DNA of 64,000 nucleotides from Pseudomonas cuatrocienegasensis (GCF_900110925.1 NZ_FOFP01000014.1:86221-150220); one strand, 5' to 3'. Positions 24,969-33,151 are shown, counted from the stretch's first letter. Numbers and translations are program-made. Notes: generated by a model not told the origin, from the letters alone.

Positions 24969-26576
24969 TCACATCCTGAACACACCAAAAGTGGTCGGCT
25001 CGATCGGCGCGTTAAGGCTGGCGGATAGTGCCAAGCCCAGTACATCGCGGGTTTGCGCCGGGTCGATAACCCCGTCATCCCACAAACGAGCGCTGGAGTA
25101 GTAGGGGTGGCCCTGACGCTCGTACTGTTCGAGGATCGGCTGCTTAAGCGCCGCTTCATCCTCGGCGGAAAAACGCTGCCCGGCGCGGGCGGCTTGTTCG
25201 TGCTTGACCTGCACCAGCACGCCGGCGGCCTGTTCGGCGCCCATCACGCCAATGCGCGCATTCGGCCACATCCACAAAAAGCGTGGGTCGTAGGCGCGGC
25301 CGCACATGCCGTAGTTACCGGCACCGAAGCTGCCGCCGATGATTACGGTGAATTTTGGCACCTTGGCGCAAGCCACGGCGTTGACCAGCTTGGCACCGTG
25401 TTTGGCGATGCCGCCGGCTTCGTACTTCTGTCCGACCATAAAGCCGGTGATGTTCTGCAAAAACAGCAGGGGAATGCCGCGCTGGCAGGCCAGCTCGATA
25501 AAGTGCGCACCTTTCTGCGCAGACTCGGCAAACAAGATGCCGTTATTGGCGAGGATCGCCACCGGATAGCCGTGGATATGCGCAAAGCCGCAGACCAGGG
25601 TCGCGCCGAACAACGCCTTGAACTCATCGAACACGCTGCCATCGACGGTGCGGGTGATCACTTCACGTACATCAAAGGGCTGCTTGGCGTCCGCCGGAAT
25701 CACCCCGTACAGCTCTTCACCGCTATACAGCGGGTTGATCGGTGCCCGGTTATTCAGCACGCCGAGTTTGCGCCAGTTCAGATTGGCGATTGAGCGACGG
25801 GCCAGGGCCAGGGCGTGTTCGTCGTTGTCGGCATAATGGTCGGCCACGCCGCTGGTCTTGCAGTGCACATCGGCGCCGCCAAGCTCTTCAGCGCTGACCA
25901 CCTCACCGGTGGCGGCTTTGACCAGTGGCGGCCCGGCGAGGAAGATGGTCGCCTGGTTGCGCACCATGATCGCTTCATCCGCCATGGCCGGCACGTAGGC
26001 GCCACCGGCAGTGCAGGAGCCCATAACCACGGCGATCTGCGGGATGCCCATGGCCGACATAGTGGCCTGATTGAAGAAGATCCGCCCGAAGTGCTCGCGG
26101 TCCGGGAACACTTCATCCTGACGTGGCAGGTTGGCGCCGCCGGAGTCCACCAGGTAGATGCACGGCAGGCGATTCTGCTGGGCGATGGTCTGCGCGCGCA
26201 GGTGCTTTTTCACGGTCAGTGGGTAGTAGCTGCCGCCTTTTACCGTGGCGTCGTTGGCCACGATCATGCATTCCACGCCCTCGACCCGACCGATACCGGC
26301 TACCACACCAGCCGCCGGCACCTCTTCGCCATACACCTCATGGGCGGCCAGTTGGCCGATTTCGAGGAACGGTGAGCCGATATCCAGCAGGCGATTGATC
26401 CGTTCGCGCGGCAGCAGCTTGCCGCGCGAGGTGTGGCGATGCTGGGCCTTCTCGCCTCCACCTTGATGAACGCGGGCGAGCAGGGCGCGCAGGTCGTTGA
26501 CCTGGGCAAGCATCGCCGCGCTATTGGCGGCGAACTCGGGCGAGCGGGTATTGATCTGGGTATGCAGGATGGCCAT
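24969..26576 (-). CDS. liuB: Methylcrotonyl-CoA carboxylase beta subunit (LiuB)
   Basis: Carboxyltransferase subunit, 535 residues, that transfers CO2 from biotin on LiuD to 3-methylcrotonyl-CoA. The N-terminal half has LLPRERINRLLDIGSPFLEIGQLAAHEVY and GGSYYPLTVKKHLRAQTIA; the C-terminal half has the oxyanion-hole Gly pairs (GSFGAGNYGMCGRAYDPRF and WPNARIGVMGAEQAAGVL). The start at 26576 (MAILHTQINTRSPEF) has AGGAAG upstream; the longer frame to 26630 runs into the intergenic repeat. Confidence 0.95.
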   Translation of the reverse strand: MAILHTQINTRSPEFAANSAAMLAQVNDLRALLARVHQGGGEKAQHRHTSRGKLLPRERINRLLDIGSPFLEIGQLAAHEVYGEEVPAAGVVAGIGRVEGVECMIVANDATVKGGSYYPLTVKKHLRAQTIAQQNRLPCIYLVDSGGANLPRQDEVFPDREHFGRIFFNQATMSAMGIPQIAVVMGSCTAGGAYVPAMADEAIMVRNQATIFLAGPPLVKAATGEVVSAEELGGADVHCKTSGVADHYADNDEHALALARRSIANLNWRKLGVLNNRAPINPLYSGEELYGVIPADAKQPFDVREVITRTVDGSVFDEFKALFGATLVCGFAHIHGYPVAILANNGILFAESAQKGAHFIELACQRGIPLLFLQNITGFMVGQKYEAGGIAKHGAKLVNAVACAKVPKFTVIIGGSFGAGNYGMCGRAYDPRFLWMWPNARIGVMGAEQAAGVLVQVKHEQAARAGQRFSAEDEAALKQPILEQYERQGHPYYSSARLWDDGVIDPAQTRDVLGLALSASLNAPIEPTTFGVFRM

Positions 26577-26587
26577 GGCTGCTTCCT

Positions 26588-26656
26588 GTAGGGTGCGCTG
26601 TGCGCACCACATGCAGTTATCGGTGCGCACAGCCTAGGCGGCCCCGCGCACCCTAC
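26588..26656. repeat. Palindromic repeat (GTAGGGTGCGC family) between liuA and liuB
   Basis: The ends GTAGGGTGCGC and GCGCACCCTAC form a hairpin, with internal complementary GTGCGCAC blocks. The same family occurs at 27844-27900. Confidence 0.85.
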
Positions 26657-26659
26657 GGG

Positions 26660-27823
26660 TCACTTGGTTTCGTTAAACAGCTCACGGCCGATCAGCATGC
26701 GCCTGATTTCGCTGGTGCCGGCGCCGATCTCGTAGAGCTTGGCGTCGCGCAACAAACGGCCGGTGGGATATTCGTTGATATAGCCGTTACCGCCGAGAAT
26801 CTGGATCGCGTCCAGTGCCATCTGGGTGGCGCGCTCGGCTGTGTAGAGGATCACCCCGGCGGCGTCCTTGCGCGTGGTTTCGCCACGGTCGCAGGCCTGG
26901 GCCACGGCGTACAGGTAGGCGCGGCTGGCGTTGAGTTGGGTGTACATGTCGGCGACCTTGCCCTGGATCAGCTGGAACTCGCCGATGCTCTGACCGAACT
27001 GTTTGCGGTCGTGGATATAGGGCACGATCACGTCCATGCAGGCCTGCATGATCCCGGTCGGGCCGCCGGAGAGCACTACGCGCTCGTAATCCAGGCCGCT
27101 CATCAGCACCCGTACGCCGCCGTTAAGTTGACCGAGCACGTTCTCTTCCGGCACCTCGACATTGTCGAAGAACAGCTCACAGGTGTTGGAACCGCGCATG
27201 CCGAGCTTGTCGAACTTGCTGCCGCGGCTAAAACCCTTCCAGTCGCGCTCGACGATAAAGGCGCTGATGCCGTGGGCGCCTTTTTCCAGATCGGTTTTGG
27301 CATAGATCACGTAGGTATTGGCGTCCGGGCCGTTGGTGATCCAGGTCTTGCTGCCGTTGAGCACATAGCGATCGCCGTGCTTGTCGGCGCGCAACTTCAT
27401 GCTGACCACATCGGAACCGGCATTCGGTTCGCTCATGGCCAGGGCGCCGATATGTTCGCCGGATACCAGTTTGGGCAGGTACTTGGCCTTCTGCGCGGCG
27501 GTGCCGTTGCGCTTGATCTGGTTCACACAGAGGTTGGAGTGGGCGCCGTAGGACAGGGCGACCGAGGCCGAGCCGCGACTGATTTCTTCCATGGCAATGA
27601 CGTGGGCCAGGTATCCCAGGCCGGAGCCGCCGTACTCTTCCTCGACGGTGATGCCGAGCAGGCCCATATCGCCAAACTTCTTCCACATATCCGTCGGGAA
27701 CTGGTTGTCGCTGTCGATAACGGCAGCGCGGGGCGCTAGTTCGCTGGCGACGAAGGCCTGGGTCTGCTCGCGCAGCATGTCGATGGTTTCGCCAAGGGCG
27801 AAGTTGAGGGACGGATAGCTCAT
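26660..27823 (-). CDS. liuA: Isovaleryl-CoA dehydrogenase (LiuA)
   Basis: A 387-residue FAD-dependent acyl-CoA dehydrogenase that oxidises isovaleryl-CoA to 3-methylcrotonyl-CoA. It shows LGITVEEEYGGSGLGYLAHVIAMEEISRGSASVALSYGAHSNL, the FAD signature ALAMSEPNAGSDVVSM and NGSKTWITNGPDA, the catalytic Glu region GLDYERVVLSGGP as in isovaleryl-CoA dehydrogenases, and the C-terminal IQILGGNGYINEYPTGRLLRDAKLYEIGAGTSEI. First enzyme gene of the liu operon, downstream of liuR. Confidence 0.95.
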   Translation of the reverse strand: MSYPSLNFALGETIDMLREQTQAFVASELAPRAAVIDSDNQFPTDMWKKFGDMGLLGITVEEEYGGSGLGYLAHVIAMEEISRGSASVALSYGAHSNLCVNQIKRNGTAAQKAKYLPKLVSGEHIGALAMSEPNAGSDVVSMKLRADKHGDRYVLNGSKTWITNGPDANTYVIYAKTDLEKGAHGISAFIVERDWKGFSRGSKFDKLGMRGSNTCELFFDNVEVPEENVLGQLNGGVRVLMSGLDYERVVLSGGPTGIMQACMDVIVPYIHDRKQFGQSIGEFQLIQGKVADMYTQLNASRAYLYAVAQACDRGETTRKDAAGVILYTAERATQMALDAIQILGGNGYINEYPTGRLLRDAKLYEIGAGTSEIRRMLIGRELFNETK

Positions 27824-27843
27824 GGGGCACCTGCTATTGTTTT

Positions 27844-27900
27844 TGTAGGGTGCGCTGCGCGCACCTGCGGTGGTGGGTGGTGCGCATGGCGCACCCTACA
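27844..27900. repeat. Palindromic repeat (GTAGGGTGCGC family) overlapping the liuR stop
   Basis: Inverted repeat TGTAGGGTGCGC...GCGCACCCTACA. The TAG at its right end (27896-27898) is the stop codon of liuR, so the repeat overlaps the coding end. Confidence 0.88.
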
Positions 27901-28291
27901 TGGTGGTCTCGGCCAGGGCGGCCAGGCAGCGTTCTTCGGCTGTATCCAACTCGAGCTGCATTTGTTGAATGTCCAGCAGTTGCTGCTGCAGCTGTGCACG
28001 ACGTTCAGCGATCTTGCTCATAAAAGTGTGCAGCTGCTTGTGATTGCCGTGTGCTGGGTCGTACAGCTCGATCAGCTCCTTGCACTCGGCGAGGGAGAAG
28101 CCGATGCGCTTGCCGCGCAGAATCAGCTTGAGGGTGACCTTGTCTTTAGCGCTGTAGATGCGCTCCTGGCCACGTCGCTGCGGGCTGAGCATGCCTTGCT
28201 CTTCGTAAAAACGGATGGCCCGGGTGGTGATGTCGAGATCACGCGCCAGGTCGGAAATGGAGTAGGTGGGGGATGGCATATGCACGCTCAC
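27896..28291 (-). CDS. liuR: MerR-family regulator of leucine degradation (LiuR)
   Basis: A 131-residue MerR regulator. The N-terminal winged helix reads TYSISDLARDLDITTRAIRFYEEQGMLSPQRRGQERIYSAKDKVTLKLILRGKRIGFSLAECKELIELYD. A coiled coil follows (KIAERRAQLQQQLLDIQQMQLELDTAEERCLAAL). It is the first gene of liuRABCDE and binds the palindrome just upstream. GTG start at 28291 with AAGG six bases before it; the ATG at 28279 is an alternative. The C-terminal stop lies inside a palindromic repeat. Confidence 0.93.
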   Translation of the reverse strand: MSVHMPSPTYSISDLARDLDITTRAIRFYEEQGMLSPQRRGQERIYSAKDKVTLKLILRGKRIGFSLAECKELIELYDPAHGNHKQLHTFMSKIAERRAQLQQQLLDIQQMQLELDTAEERCLAALAETTM

Positions 28292-28293
28292 GG

Positions 28294-28315
28294 CTTACCT
28301 TTACGTAAACGTAAG
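28294..28315. promoter_or_regulatory. LiuR operator palindrome
   Basis: CTTACCTTTACGTAAACGTAAG is close to a perfect palindrome around TTTACGTAAA, matching the known LiuR-type motif of gamma-proteobacteria. It lies three bases upstream of the liuR GTG and would also cover the ribosome site. Confidence 0.8.
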
Positions 28316-28346
28316 CCTGCGACTGAAAGCTGTCAAGGTGGGTGCT

Positions 28347-29027
28347 TCAGGCGAGCTGTTTGATCTCGAAGACGTTGACGATGCGCTGCAGCTTACCGTC
28401 CCACACATAGCGCAGGTGCACGCCTTGCTGGGGGATGCTGGCGGCAGGCGGGCGCAACAGCGCCGCACATTCGCCGCCGGGGTGGCGCACGCTGCGATAC
28501 AACAGGCCCCAGGACTGCTGCTTGCGCAGTTGCGCCGCAAAATGCTGGGCTACGGGGTAGTTCGCTGGGTCCGGGTCGTGTAAGTGATCGTGCCCCTGGC
28601 GAATGTCATGCAGCGGTTGGACGATGCGGCAGACATAGGCGCGCAGGGTGATTTCCATGCTTGGTTCGGCCGTGGCCCGCAGAAAGCGTTCACGGTGGAA
28701 GCGGGTCTCGGCGATGGCGACCTGCAGGCTGTCGGCGCAGTAGTAGATACCGTATTGGCCGTTGGTGAAGCGGCTGACCGCACCGATATGGGTAAAGGCG
28801 GCCATCAGCGGTGATGAGCCTGGGCCGCTCACTCGATCTTCCACTGCGACATGGGCCAGATGGCCAGCCTGTTCACGCAGCCGGTCATTGGTCAAACCCT
28901 CAAGCAGGTAGGCCATTTCCAGATCGGCAGGGTCGAGCACATCTTCGAATACCGAGATTGGCGGGAAAGCACTCGACACCAGCCGATACGCGCGACGCCA
29001 GGCGGGCAGGGTGGTGGACAGGTTCAT
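28347..29027 (-). CDS. RES-domain toxin
   Basis: A 226-residue RES-family protein; characterised members degrade NAD+. The conserved Arg lies near the N-terminus (AWRRAYRLVSS). The central FTNGQYGIYYCADSLQVAIAETRFHRERFL includes the conserved Tyr and Glu. A Ser lies in LLYRSVRHPGGECAALLRP. The invariant R-E-S set therefore appears present. The start overlaps the antitoxin stop by four bases on the same strand, the usual antitoxin-toxin order. The protein is larger than the shortest RES toxins because of an N-terminal extension with VFEDVLDPADLEMAYLLEGLTNDRL, also seen in family members. Confidence 0.88.
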   Translation of the reverse strand: MNLSTTLPAWRRAYRLVSSAFPPISVFEDVLDPADLEMAYLLEGLTNDRLREQAGHLAHVAVEDRVSGPGSSPLMAAFTHIGAVSRFTNGQYGIYYCADSLQVAIAETRFHRERFLRATAEPSMEITLRAYVCRIVQPLHDIRQGHDHLHDPDPANYPVAQHFAAQLRKQQSWGLLYRSVRHPGGECAALLRPPAASIPQQGVHLRYVWDGKLQRIVNVFEIKQLA

Positions 29028-29425
29028 CCGCGCACGCCGTCGAGGTAGCGGCGCACGTCGGCCAGGTCCACCACGCCGCCAGCCAACATGTGCTGCAGCG
29101 CGCTATGACCGTTGAAGGGCGCCTCGCTATTGGCTTTGCGCACCCAGGTGTAGCTCGACGGATTGTCACCGAAAAGGATACGCAACGATTTGTGGATGCC
29201 CATCAGGTAAGACACCCGCTCCAGGGTGTCGCGCGGCAAGCGCACCTCCGGCAATTGGCGGTACTTGTACAGTGTGCTGCGACCGATGGAGCCAAGCAGA
29301 GTGGTTTGCTCCTCGACCGAGCACTGCCATTTCTCCATCAGATTGAAGAAAAACTTCAGCGCCACCTGGCCTGCCTTGGGAGAGTCGAGGTCAAGGGCGG
29401 CATCGCGAGGCTGGGCAAGGGGCAT
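29024..29425 (-). CDS. Xre/MbcA/ParS-type antitoxin
   Basis: A 133-residue antitoxin of the Xre-ParS family. The N-terminal helix-turn-helix-like region reads LLGSIGRSTLYKYRQLPEVRLPRDTLERVSYLMGIHKSLRILF. The C-terminal toxin-binding domain reads WVRKANSEAPFNGHSALQHMLAGGVVDLADVRRYLDGVRG, the typical DUF2384/MbcA ending. It would neutralise the RES toxin and repress the operon by binding the palindromes upstream. Confidence 0.9.
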   Translation of the reverse strand: MPLAQPRDAALDLDSPKAGQVALKFFFNLMEKWQCSVEEQTTLLGSIGRSTLYKYRQLPEVRLPRDTLERVSYLMGIHKSLRILFGDNPSSYTWVRKANSEAPFNGHSALQHMLAGGVVDLADVRRYLDGVRG

Positions 29426-29435
29426 GATTTTATGC

Positions 29436-29478
29436 TCCGTATATGGAATTAAAGTTGATATTAGTCCTTATGTGGACT
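29436..29478. promoter_or_regulatory. Palindromes upstream of the toxin-antitoxin operon
   Basis: Two inverted repeats, TCCGTATATGGA (29436-29447, nearly perfect) and AGTCC-N6-GGACT (29463-29478), lie 10-55 bases upstream of the antitoxin start. They are candidate autoregulatory operators. Confidence 0.4.
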
Positions 29479-29573
29479 GCTCGCAAATAAAGTGGGCAGT
29501 GATGGCCCCGTCGCAACAGGCGGCGGGGAACGCTGCGCAGATGGACAAATGGCTGCTTGTACAGGCTTGTCGA

Positions 29574-29593
29574 GAGAAATGGATAGCGCTAAC
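29574..29593. promoter_or_regulatory. GntR/LacI-type operator upstream of the gluconokinase fusion gene
   Basis: The sequence around GATAGCGCTAAC (29582-29593) has the AGCGCT core typical of LacI/GntR operators. Together with its flank it matches GAAATNGATAGCGCTAACNT, which recurs at 30206-30225 inside the gene. It lies about 50 bases before the ATG. Confidence 0.6.
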
Positions 29594-29644
29594 ATCGCCC
29601 TCAACAACAAGCAGGCGCCCCATTGAGGCCGCCCAGGAGACTGC

Positions 29645-30751
29645 ATGCAGCACATTACTGCACCTGCCATTCCGGCCGACCGTCGCACCCTGGTGATCAT
29701 GGGCGTCAGCGGCTCCGGCAAGACCGAAATCAGCCAGGGCGTCGCCCACACGCTGGGCTGGCGGCATATCGAAGCCGACCAGTTCCACCCCGCCGAAAAT
29801 GTCGAGCGCATGCGCGCTGGCATCCCCCTGAGTGACGATGACCGCATTCACTGGCTCGATGCCCTGATCGAGGCCATGCAGGCCAGCCAGACTGCCGGGG
29901 AGAGCTTCGTGCTCGCCTGCTCTGCCCTCAAACAGCGTTACCGCGACCGCTTGCGCGCGGCGGTGCCGGGTCTGCAGTTCGCCCATCTGGATATCGACTA
30001 CGCCACTGCGCTGCAGCGTGTGGGTGGGCGCGCCGGGCATTTCATGCCGACGTCACTGGTCGACAGCCAGTTCGCCACCCTTGAGTCGCCGGCTGACGAG
30101 GCCCATGTGCTGGTCGTCGATGCTGTGCAACCGCGCGAGCAGGTGATCGCTCAGGTCTGTGCCTGGGCTCGCCGCGCTGACACGACCGAACAGCCCGATA
30201 TGGCGGAAATTGATAGCGCTAACCTGGCGGAGCCGCATGCCGATCCGATCTACGCAGGTCGCGTCGCCTCGGCCTTCGATCGTCTGACCGATGGCCTGAT
30301 GGCCGTATTGATGGGCTTCATGGTTGTCGCGGTGTTCGGCAACGTGGTGCTGCGTTACGCCTTCGGCACCGGTTGGGCCGGCGCTGAAGAACTGTCGCGG
30401 TTGGCGTTCGTCTGGCTGGTGTTCGTTGGCGTGGCCTCAAGCATGCGCCGCGGCGAGCTGATGCGCTTCAGCATGTTGCGTGATCGTTTTCCATTGGCCG
30501 CGCGTCGCCTGGTGGACTCGGCCAGTTGGCTGCTGGTGATCGCTGCCAGCCTGCTCGCCGCCATGGGCGCCTGGAGCCAGGTGGGCTATGGCTGGGGCAA
30601 CGTCAGCACCGTGGTGGGTTATCCGGTGGTGCTGGGCATGCTGCCGGTGCTGGGCAGCATGGTCGCGCTGGCCGTACTGGCCCTGGTGCAACTGGCCAAT
30701 GTCTGGCGCCGTGGCGCTCCCATCAGTACGCCGCTGAACAGTCTCGACTGA
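29645..30751 (+). CDS. Gluconokinase fused to TRAP transporter small permease (DctQ)
   Basis: A 368-residue two-domain protein. Residues about 14-175 are a gluconokinase of the GntK/IdnK type: P-loop GVSGSGKT (20-27), HIEADQFHPAENVERMRAGIPLSDDDRIHWLD, and CSALKQRYRDRLR. Gluconokinase phosphorylates gluconate to 6-phosphogluconate in the cytoplasm. A linker (about 178-205) leads to a DctQ domain with four membrane helices, including VVAVFGNVVLRYAFGTGWAGAEELSRLAFVWLVFVGVASSMRRGE, typical of TRAP small permeases. The ribosome site AGGAG precedes the ATG by six bases. No stop or frameshift is seen between the halves. An internal ATG at 30200 (residue 186) begins the linker and could give a separate DctQ. 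The downstream DctM and DctP genes complete the transporter. Confidence 0.9.
   Translation: MQHITAPAIPADRRTLVIMGVSGSGKTEISQGVAHTLGWRHIEADQFHPAENVERMRAGIPLSDDDRIHWLDALIEAMQASQTAGESFVLACSALKQRYRDRLRAAVPGLQFAHLDIDYATALQRVGGRAGHFMPTSLVDSQFATLESPADEAHVLVVDAVQPREQVIAQVCAWARRADTTEQPDMAEIDSANLAEPHADPIYAGRVASAFDRLTDGLMAVLMGFMVVAVFGNVVLRYAFGTGWAGAEELSRLAFVWLVFVGVASSMRRGELMRFSMLRDRFPLAARRLVDSASWLLVIAASLLAAMGAWSQVGYGWGNVSTVVGYPVVLGMLPVLGSMVALAVLALVQLANVWRRGAPISTPLNSLD
30206..30225. promoter_or_regulatory. Second copy of the operator-like sequence inside the fusion linker
   Basis: GATAGCGCTAAC at 30212-30223 with matching flanks (GAAATNGATAGCGCTAACNT). It encodes the linker residues EIDSAN, so an operator-like sequence is embedded in coding DNA exactly between the two domains. 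Confidence 0.5.
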
Positions 30752-30793
30752 GACCCACAACAATAACGGGCACCGCCCACCGAGGACTCACTG

Positions 30794-32071
30794 ATGACGG
30801 TCGCTGTCTTCCTTGCTTCACTGCTGGGGTTCATGTCGTTTGGCATGCCCATCGCCTTTGCTCTGATCCTCACCGGCGCTGTGCTGATGTGGTACCTGGA
30901 GTTCTTGGACGTGCAACTGCTGGCGCAGAACCTGCTGGCCGGCGCCGATAGCTTCCCGCTGCTGGCTGTGCCGTTCTTTATTCTGGCCGGCGAGTTGATG
31001 AACGCCGGTGGCATTTCCCGGCGCATCATCGCCATGGCGAATGCCTATTTCGGCCATTTGCGCGGTGGCCTGGGTTACGTGGCCATTGCCGCGGCCGTGC
31101 TGCTGGCAAGCATGTCCGGCTCGGCCCTGGCCGATACCGCTGCCCTGGCGACCCTGCTGTTGCCAATGATGCGTCAGCGCGGCTACCCACTGCACTCCTC
31201 GGCGGGCCTGGTGGCCGCTGGCGGCATCATCGCGCCGATCATTCCGCCGTCGATGCCGTTCGTGATCTATGGCGTGGTGACCAATACCTCGATCAGCCAG
31301 CTGTTTATGGCCGGCCTGGTGCCGGGCCTGATCATGGGTGTGGGCTTGATTATCGCCTGGACCTTGATCGCCCGTGGCTTTACCGAGCCGACGCCGCCAA
31401 AAGCGACCAAGGAAGAACGCCGCAAGGTGCTGGTCGATGGTGCCGCTGCCCTGATGTTGCCGGTGATCATTGTCGGTGGCCTGCGCTTCGGCATCTTCAC
31501 CCCGACCGAAGCCGCAGTGGTCGCGGCCGTCTATGCCCTGGCCGTATCCACCTTGCTGTACCGCGAGTTGAACTGGGCCACGCTGATGGAAACCCTGACC
31601 CGCGCCAGCCGCACCACGGCCTCGGTAATGTTCCTCTGCGCTGCCGCCACGGTGTCGGCCTACATGGTGACCCTGGCCCAATTGCCGGCTGAGATCGGCG
31701 TCATGCTCGGCCCGCTGCTTGATCACCCGTACCTGCTGATGATCGCCATCATGCTGCTGATGGTCGCCGTCGGCATGGTCCTCGACCTGACGCCGACCAT
31801 CCTGATTCTCGCGCCAGTGCTGGCACCGATTGCCATACAGGCGGGTATCGATCCGGTGTACTTCGGCGTGATGTTCGTGCTGATCGGCTCCATTGGCCTG
31901 ATCACGCCCCCCGTGGGCACAGTACTTAACGTGGTCGGTGGGATAGGGCGCCTGAATATGGAAGTGCTGGTGCGTGGCGTCATGCCGTTCTTCCTGATCT
32001 ACCTGCTGATCGTCGCCCTGCTGATCGCGGTGCCTGGCATCGTCACCGTGCCGCTGGGCTGGCTGCGCTGA
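30794..32071 (+). CDS. TRAP transporter large permease (DctM-type)
   Basis: A 425-residue membrane protein with about 12 hydrophobic helices. DctM signatures are visible: VPFFILAGELMNAGGISRRI, AAVLLASMSGSALADTAALATLLLPMMRQRGY, AAGGIIAPIIPPSMPFVIYG, FGIFTPTEAAVVAAVYAL, and near the end GSIGLITPPVGTVLNVVGG. It couples sodium flux to uptake of an organic acid delivered by the binding protein. GAGG lies nine bases before the ATG. It is 42 bases after the fusion gene and in the same operon. Gluconate as substrate is inferred from the kinase and the repressor. Confidence 0.93.
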   Translation: MTVAVFLASLLGFMSFGMPIAFALILTGAVLMWYLEFLDVQLLAQNLLAGADSFPLLAVPFFILAGELMNAGGISRRIIAMANAYFGHLRGGLGYVAIAAAVLLASMSGSALADTAALATLLLPMMRQRGYPLHSSAGLVAAGGIIAPIIPPSMPFVIYGVVTNTSISQLFMAGLVPGLIMGVGLIIAWTLIARGFTEPTPPKATKEERRKVLVDGAAALMLPVIIVGGLRFGIFTPTEAAVVAAVYALAVSTLLYRELNWATLMETLTRASRTTASVMFLCAAATVSAYMVTLAQLPAEIGVMLGPLLDHPYLLMIAIMLLMVAVGMVLDLTPTILILAPVLAPIAIQAGIDPVYFGVMFVLIGSIGLITPPVGTVLNVVGGIGRLNMEVLVRGVMPFFLIYLLIVALLIAVPGIVTVPLGWLR

Positions 32072-32137
32072 TTACTCAACCGCCCGGCTTGCCGGGTACT
32101 CACCTCTGGCATCAACAACAATAAAAGGTACCTGTAG

Positions 32138-33151
32138 ATGAAACGTCCTCTGATCGCCGCGCTGACCGCGGCCATGCTGTGCAGCCCCTTGTTCGCCGTC
32201 ACGGCCCACGCCGATGATGTCCGTTCGCGGATGATCCGCTTCGGCTATGGCCTCAACGAGAACAGCAACCAGGGCCGCGCGGCCAAGCTGTTCGCCGAGG
32301 AAGTCGCCAAGGCTTCCGAAGGCAAGCTGAAGATGCGCACCTATGCCGCCGCCAGCCTCGGCTCGGATGACCAGATGCAGAGCGCCCTGATCGGTGGCGC
32401 CCAGGAAATGATGGTCGGCTCCACCGCGACCCTGGTGGGCATCACCAAGGAAATGGCGGTGTGGGATACGCCATTTCTGTTCACCCGCGAGCAGCAGGCC
32501 GACGCCGTGCTCGATGGCCCCGTCGGTCGTAAGGTGATGGACAAGCTGGAAGAGAAGGGCCTGGTGGGCCTGGTCTACTGGGAAAACGGTTTCCGTAACC
32601 TGACCAACAATGCCCGGCCGATCACCAAGCTCGAAGACTTCTCCGGGATCAAGCTGCGCGTGATGCCCAACCCGGTGTTCCTCGAGACCTTCAAGCTGAT
32701 GGGCGCCAACGCTGTACCGCTGCCGTTCTCGGAGCTGTTCACCGCCCTGGAAACCCGCGCGGTGGATGGCCAGGAAAACCCCTACAACACCATTCTCTCG
32801 TCGAAATTCTACGAAGTGCAGAAGTACCTGACCGTGACCAACCACGTTTACAGCCCATGGATCGTTACCGCATCCAAGCGCTGGTGGGATGGCCTGTCGC
32901 AGACCGAGCAGGGGATCATCCTCGAGGCGGCAAAAAAAGCCCGCGACTTCGAGCGTCAGGACACCCGTGCTGAAGCCGCGCAAGCCCTGGCTGCACTCAA
33001 GGCCAACGGCATGCAGGTCAACGAAATCAGCCCGGCAGAAGTGGAGCGCATGCGCGAGCAGGCCAAGCCAGCGATCCAGCAGGTGGTCGATACCGTCGGC
33101 CAGCCGTTGTTTGATGAGGTCCAGGCAGCGCTGGAGGCGTCCGGTTCGTAA
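32138..33151 (+). CDS. TRAP transporter substrate-binding protein (DctP-type)
   Basis: A 337-residue periplasmic binding protein. The signal peptide is MKRPLIAALTAAMLCSPLFAVTAHA. DctP features include FGYGLNENSNQGRAAKLFAEEVAKASEGKLKMRTYAAASLGSDDQM, the carboxylate-binding Arg region KLRVMPNPVF, and ALETRAVDGQENPYNTILSSKFYEVQKYLTVTNH. The gap of 66 bases after the large permease gene holds a small CCCGGCTTGCCGGG hairpin, a layout that often raises expression of the binding protein. The annotation as a gluconate/aldonate binder is from context only. Confidence 0.92.
   Translation: MKRPLIAALTAAMLCSPLFAVTAHADDVRSRMIRFGYGLNENSNQGRAAKLFAEEVAKASEGKLKMRTYAAASLGSDDQMQSALIGGAQEMMVGSTATLVGITKEMAVWDTPFLFTREQQADAVLDGPVGRKVMDKLEEKGLVGLVYWENGFRNLTNNARPITKLEDFSGIKLRVMPNPVFLETFKLMGANAVPLPFSELFTALETRAVDGQENPYNTILSSKFYEVQKYLTVTNHVYSPWIVTASKRWWDGLSQTEQGIILEAAKKARDFERQDTRAEAAQALAALKANGMQVNEISPAEVERMREQAKPAIQQVVDTVGQPLFDEVQAALEASGS

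Noticed and set aside
29645..30751. Possibility that the kinase-permease fusion is a sequencing frameshift artefact
   Set aside because: The frame is continuous through a plausible linker with normal codon use and no stop in the region between domains, so an error would have had to remove a stop precisely. It remains testable by resequencing.
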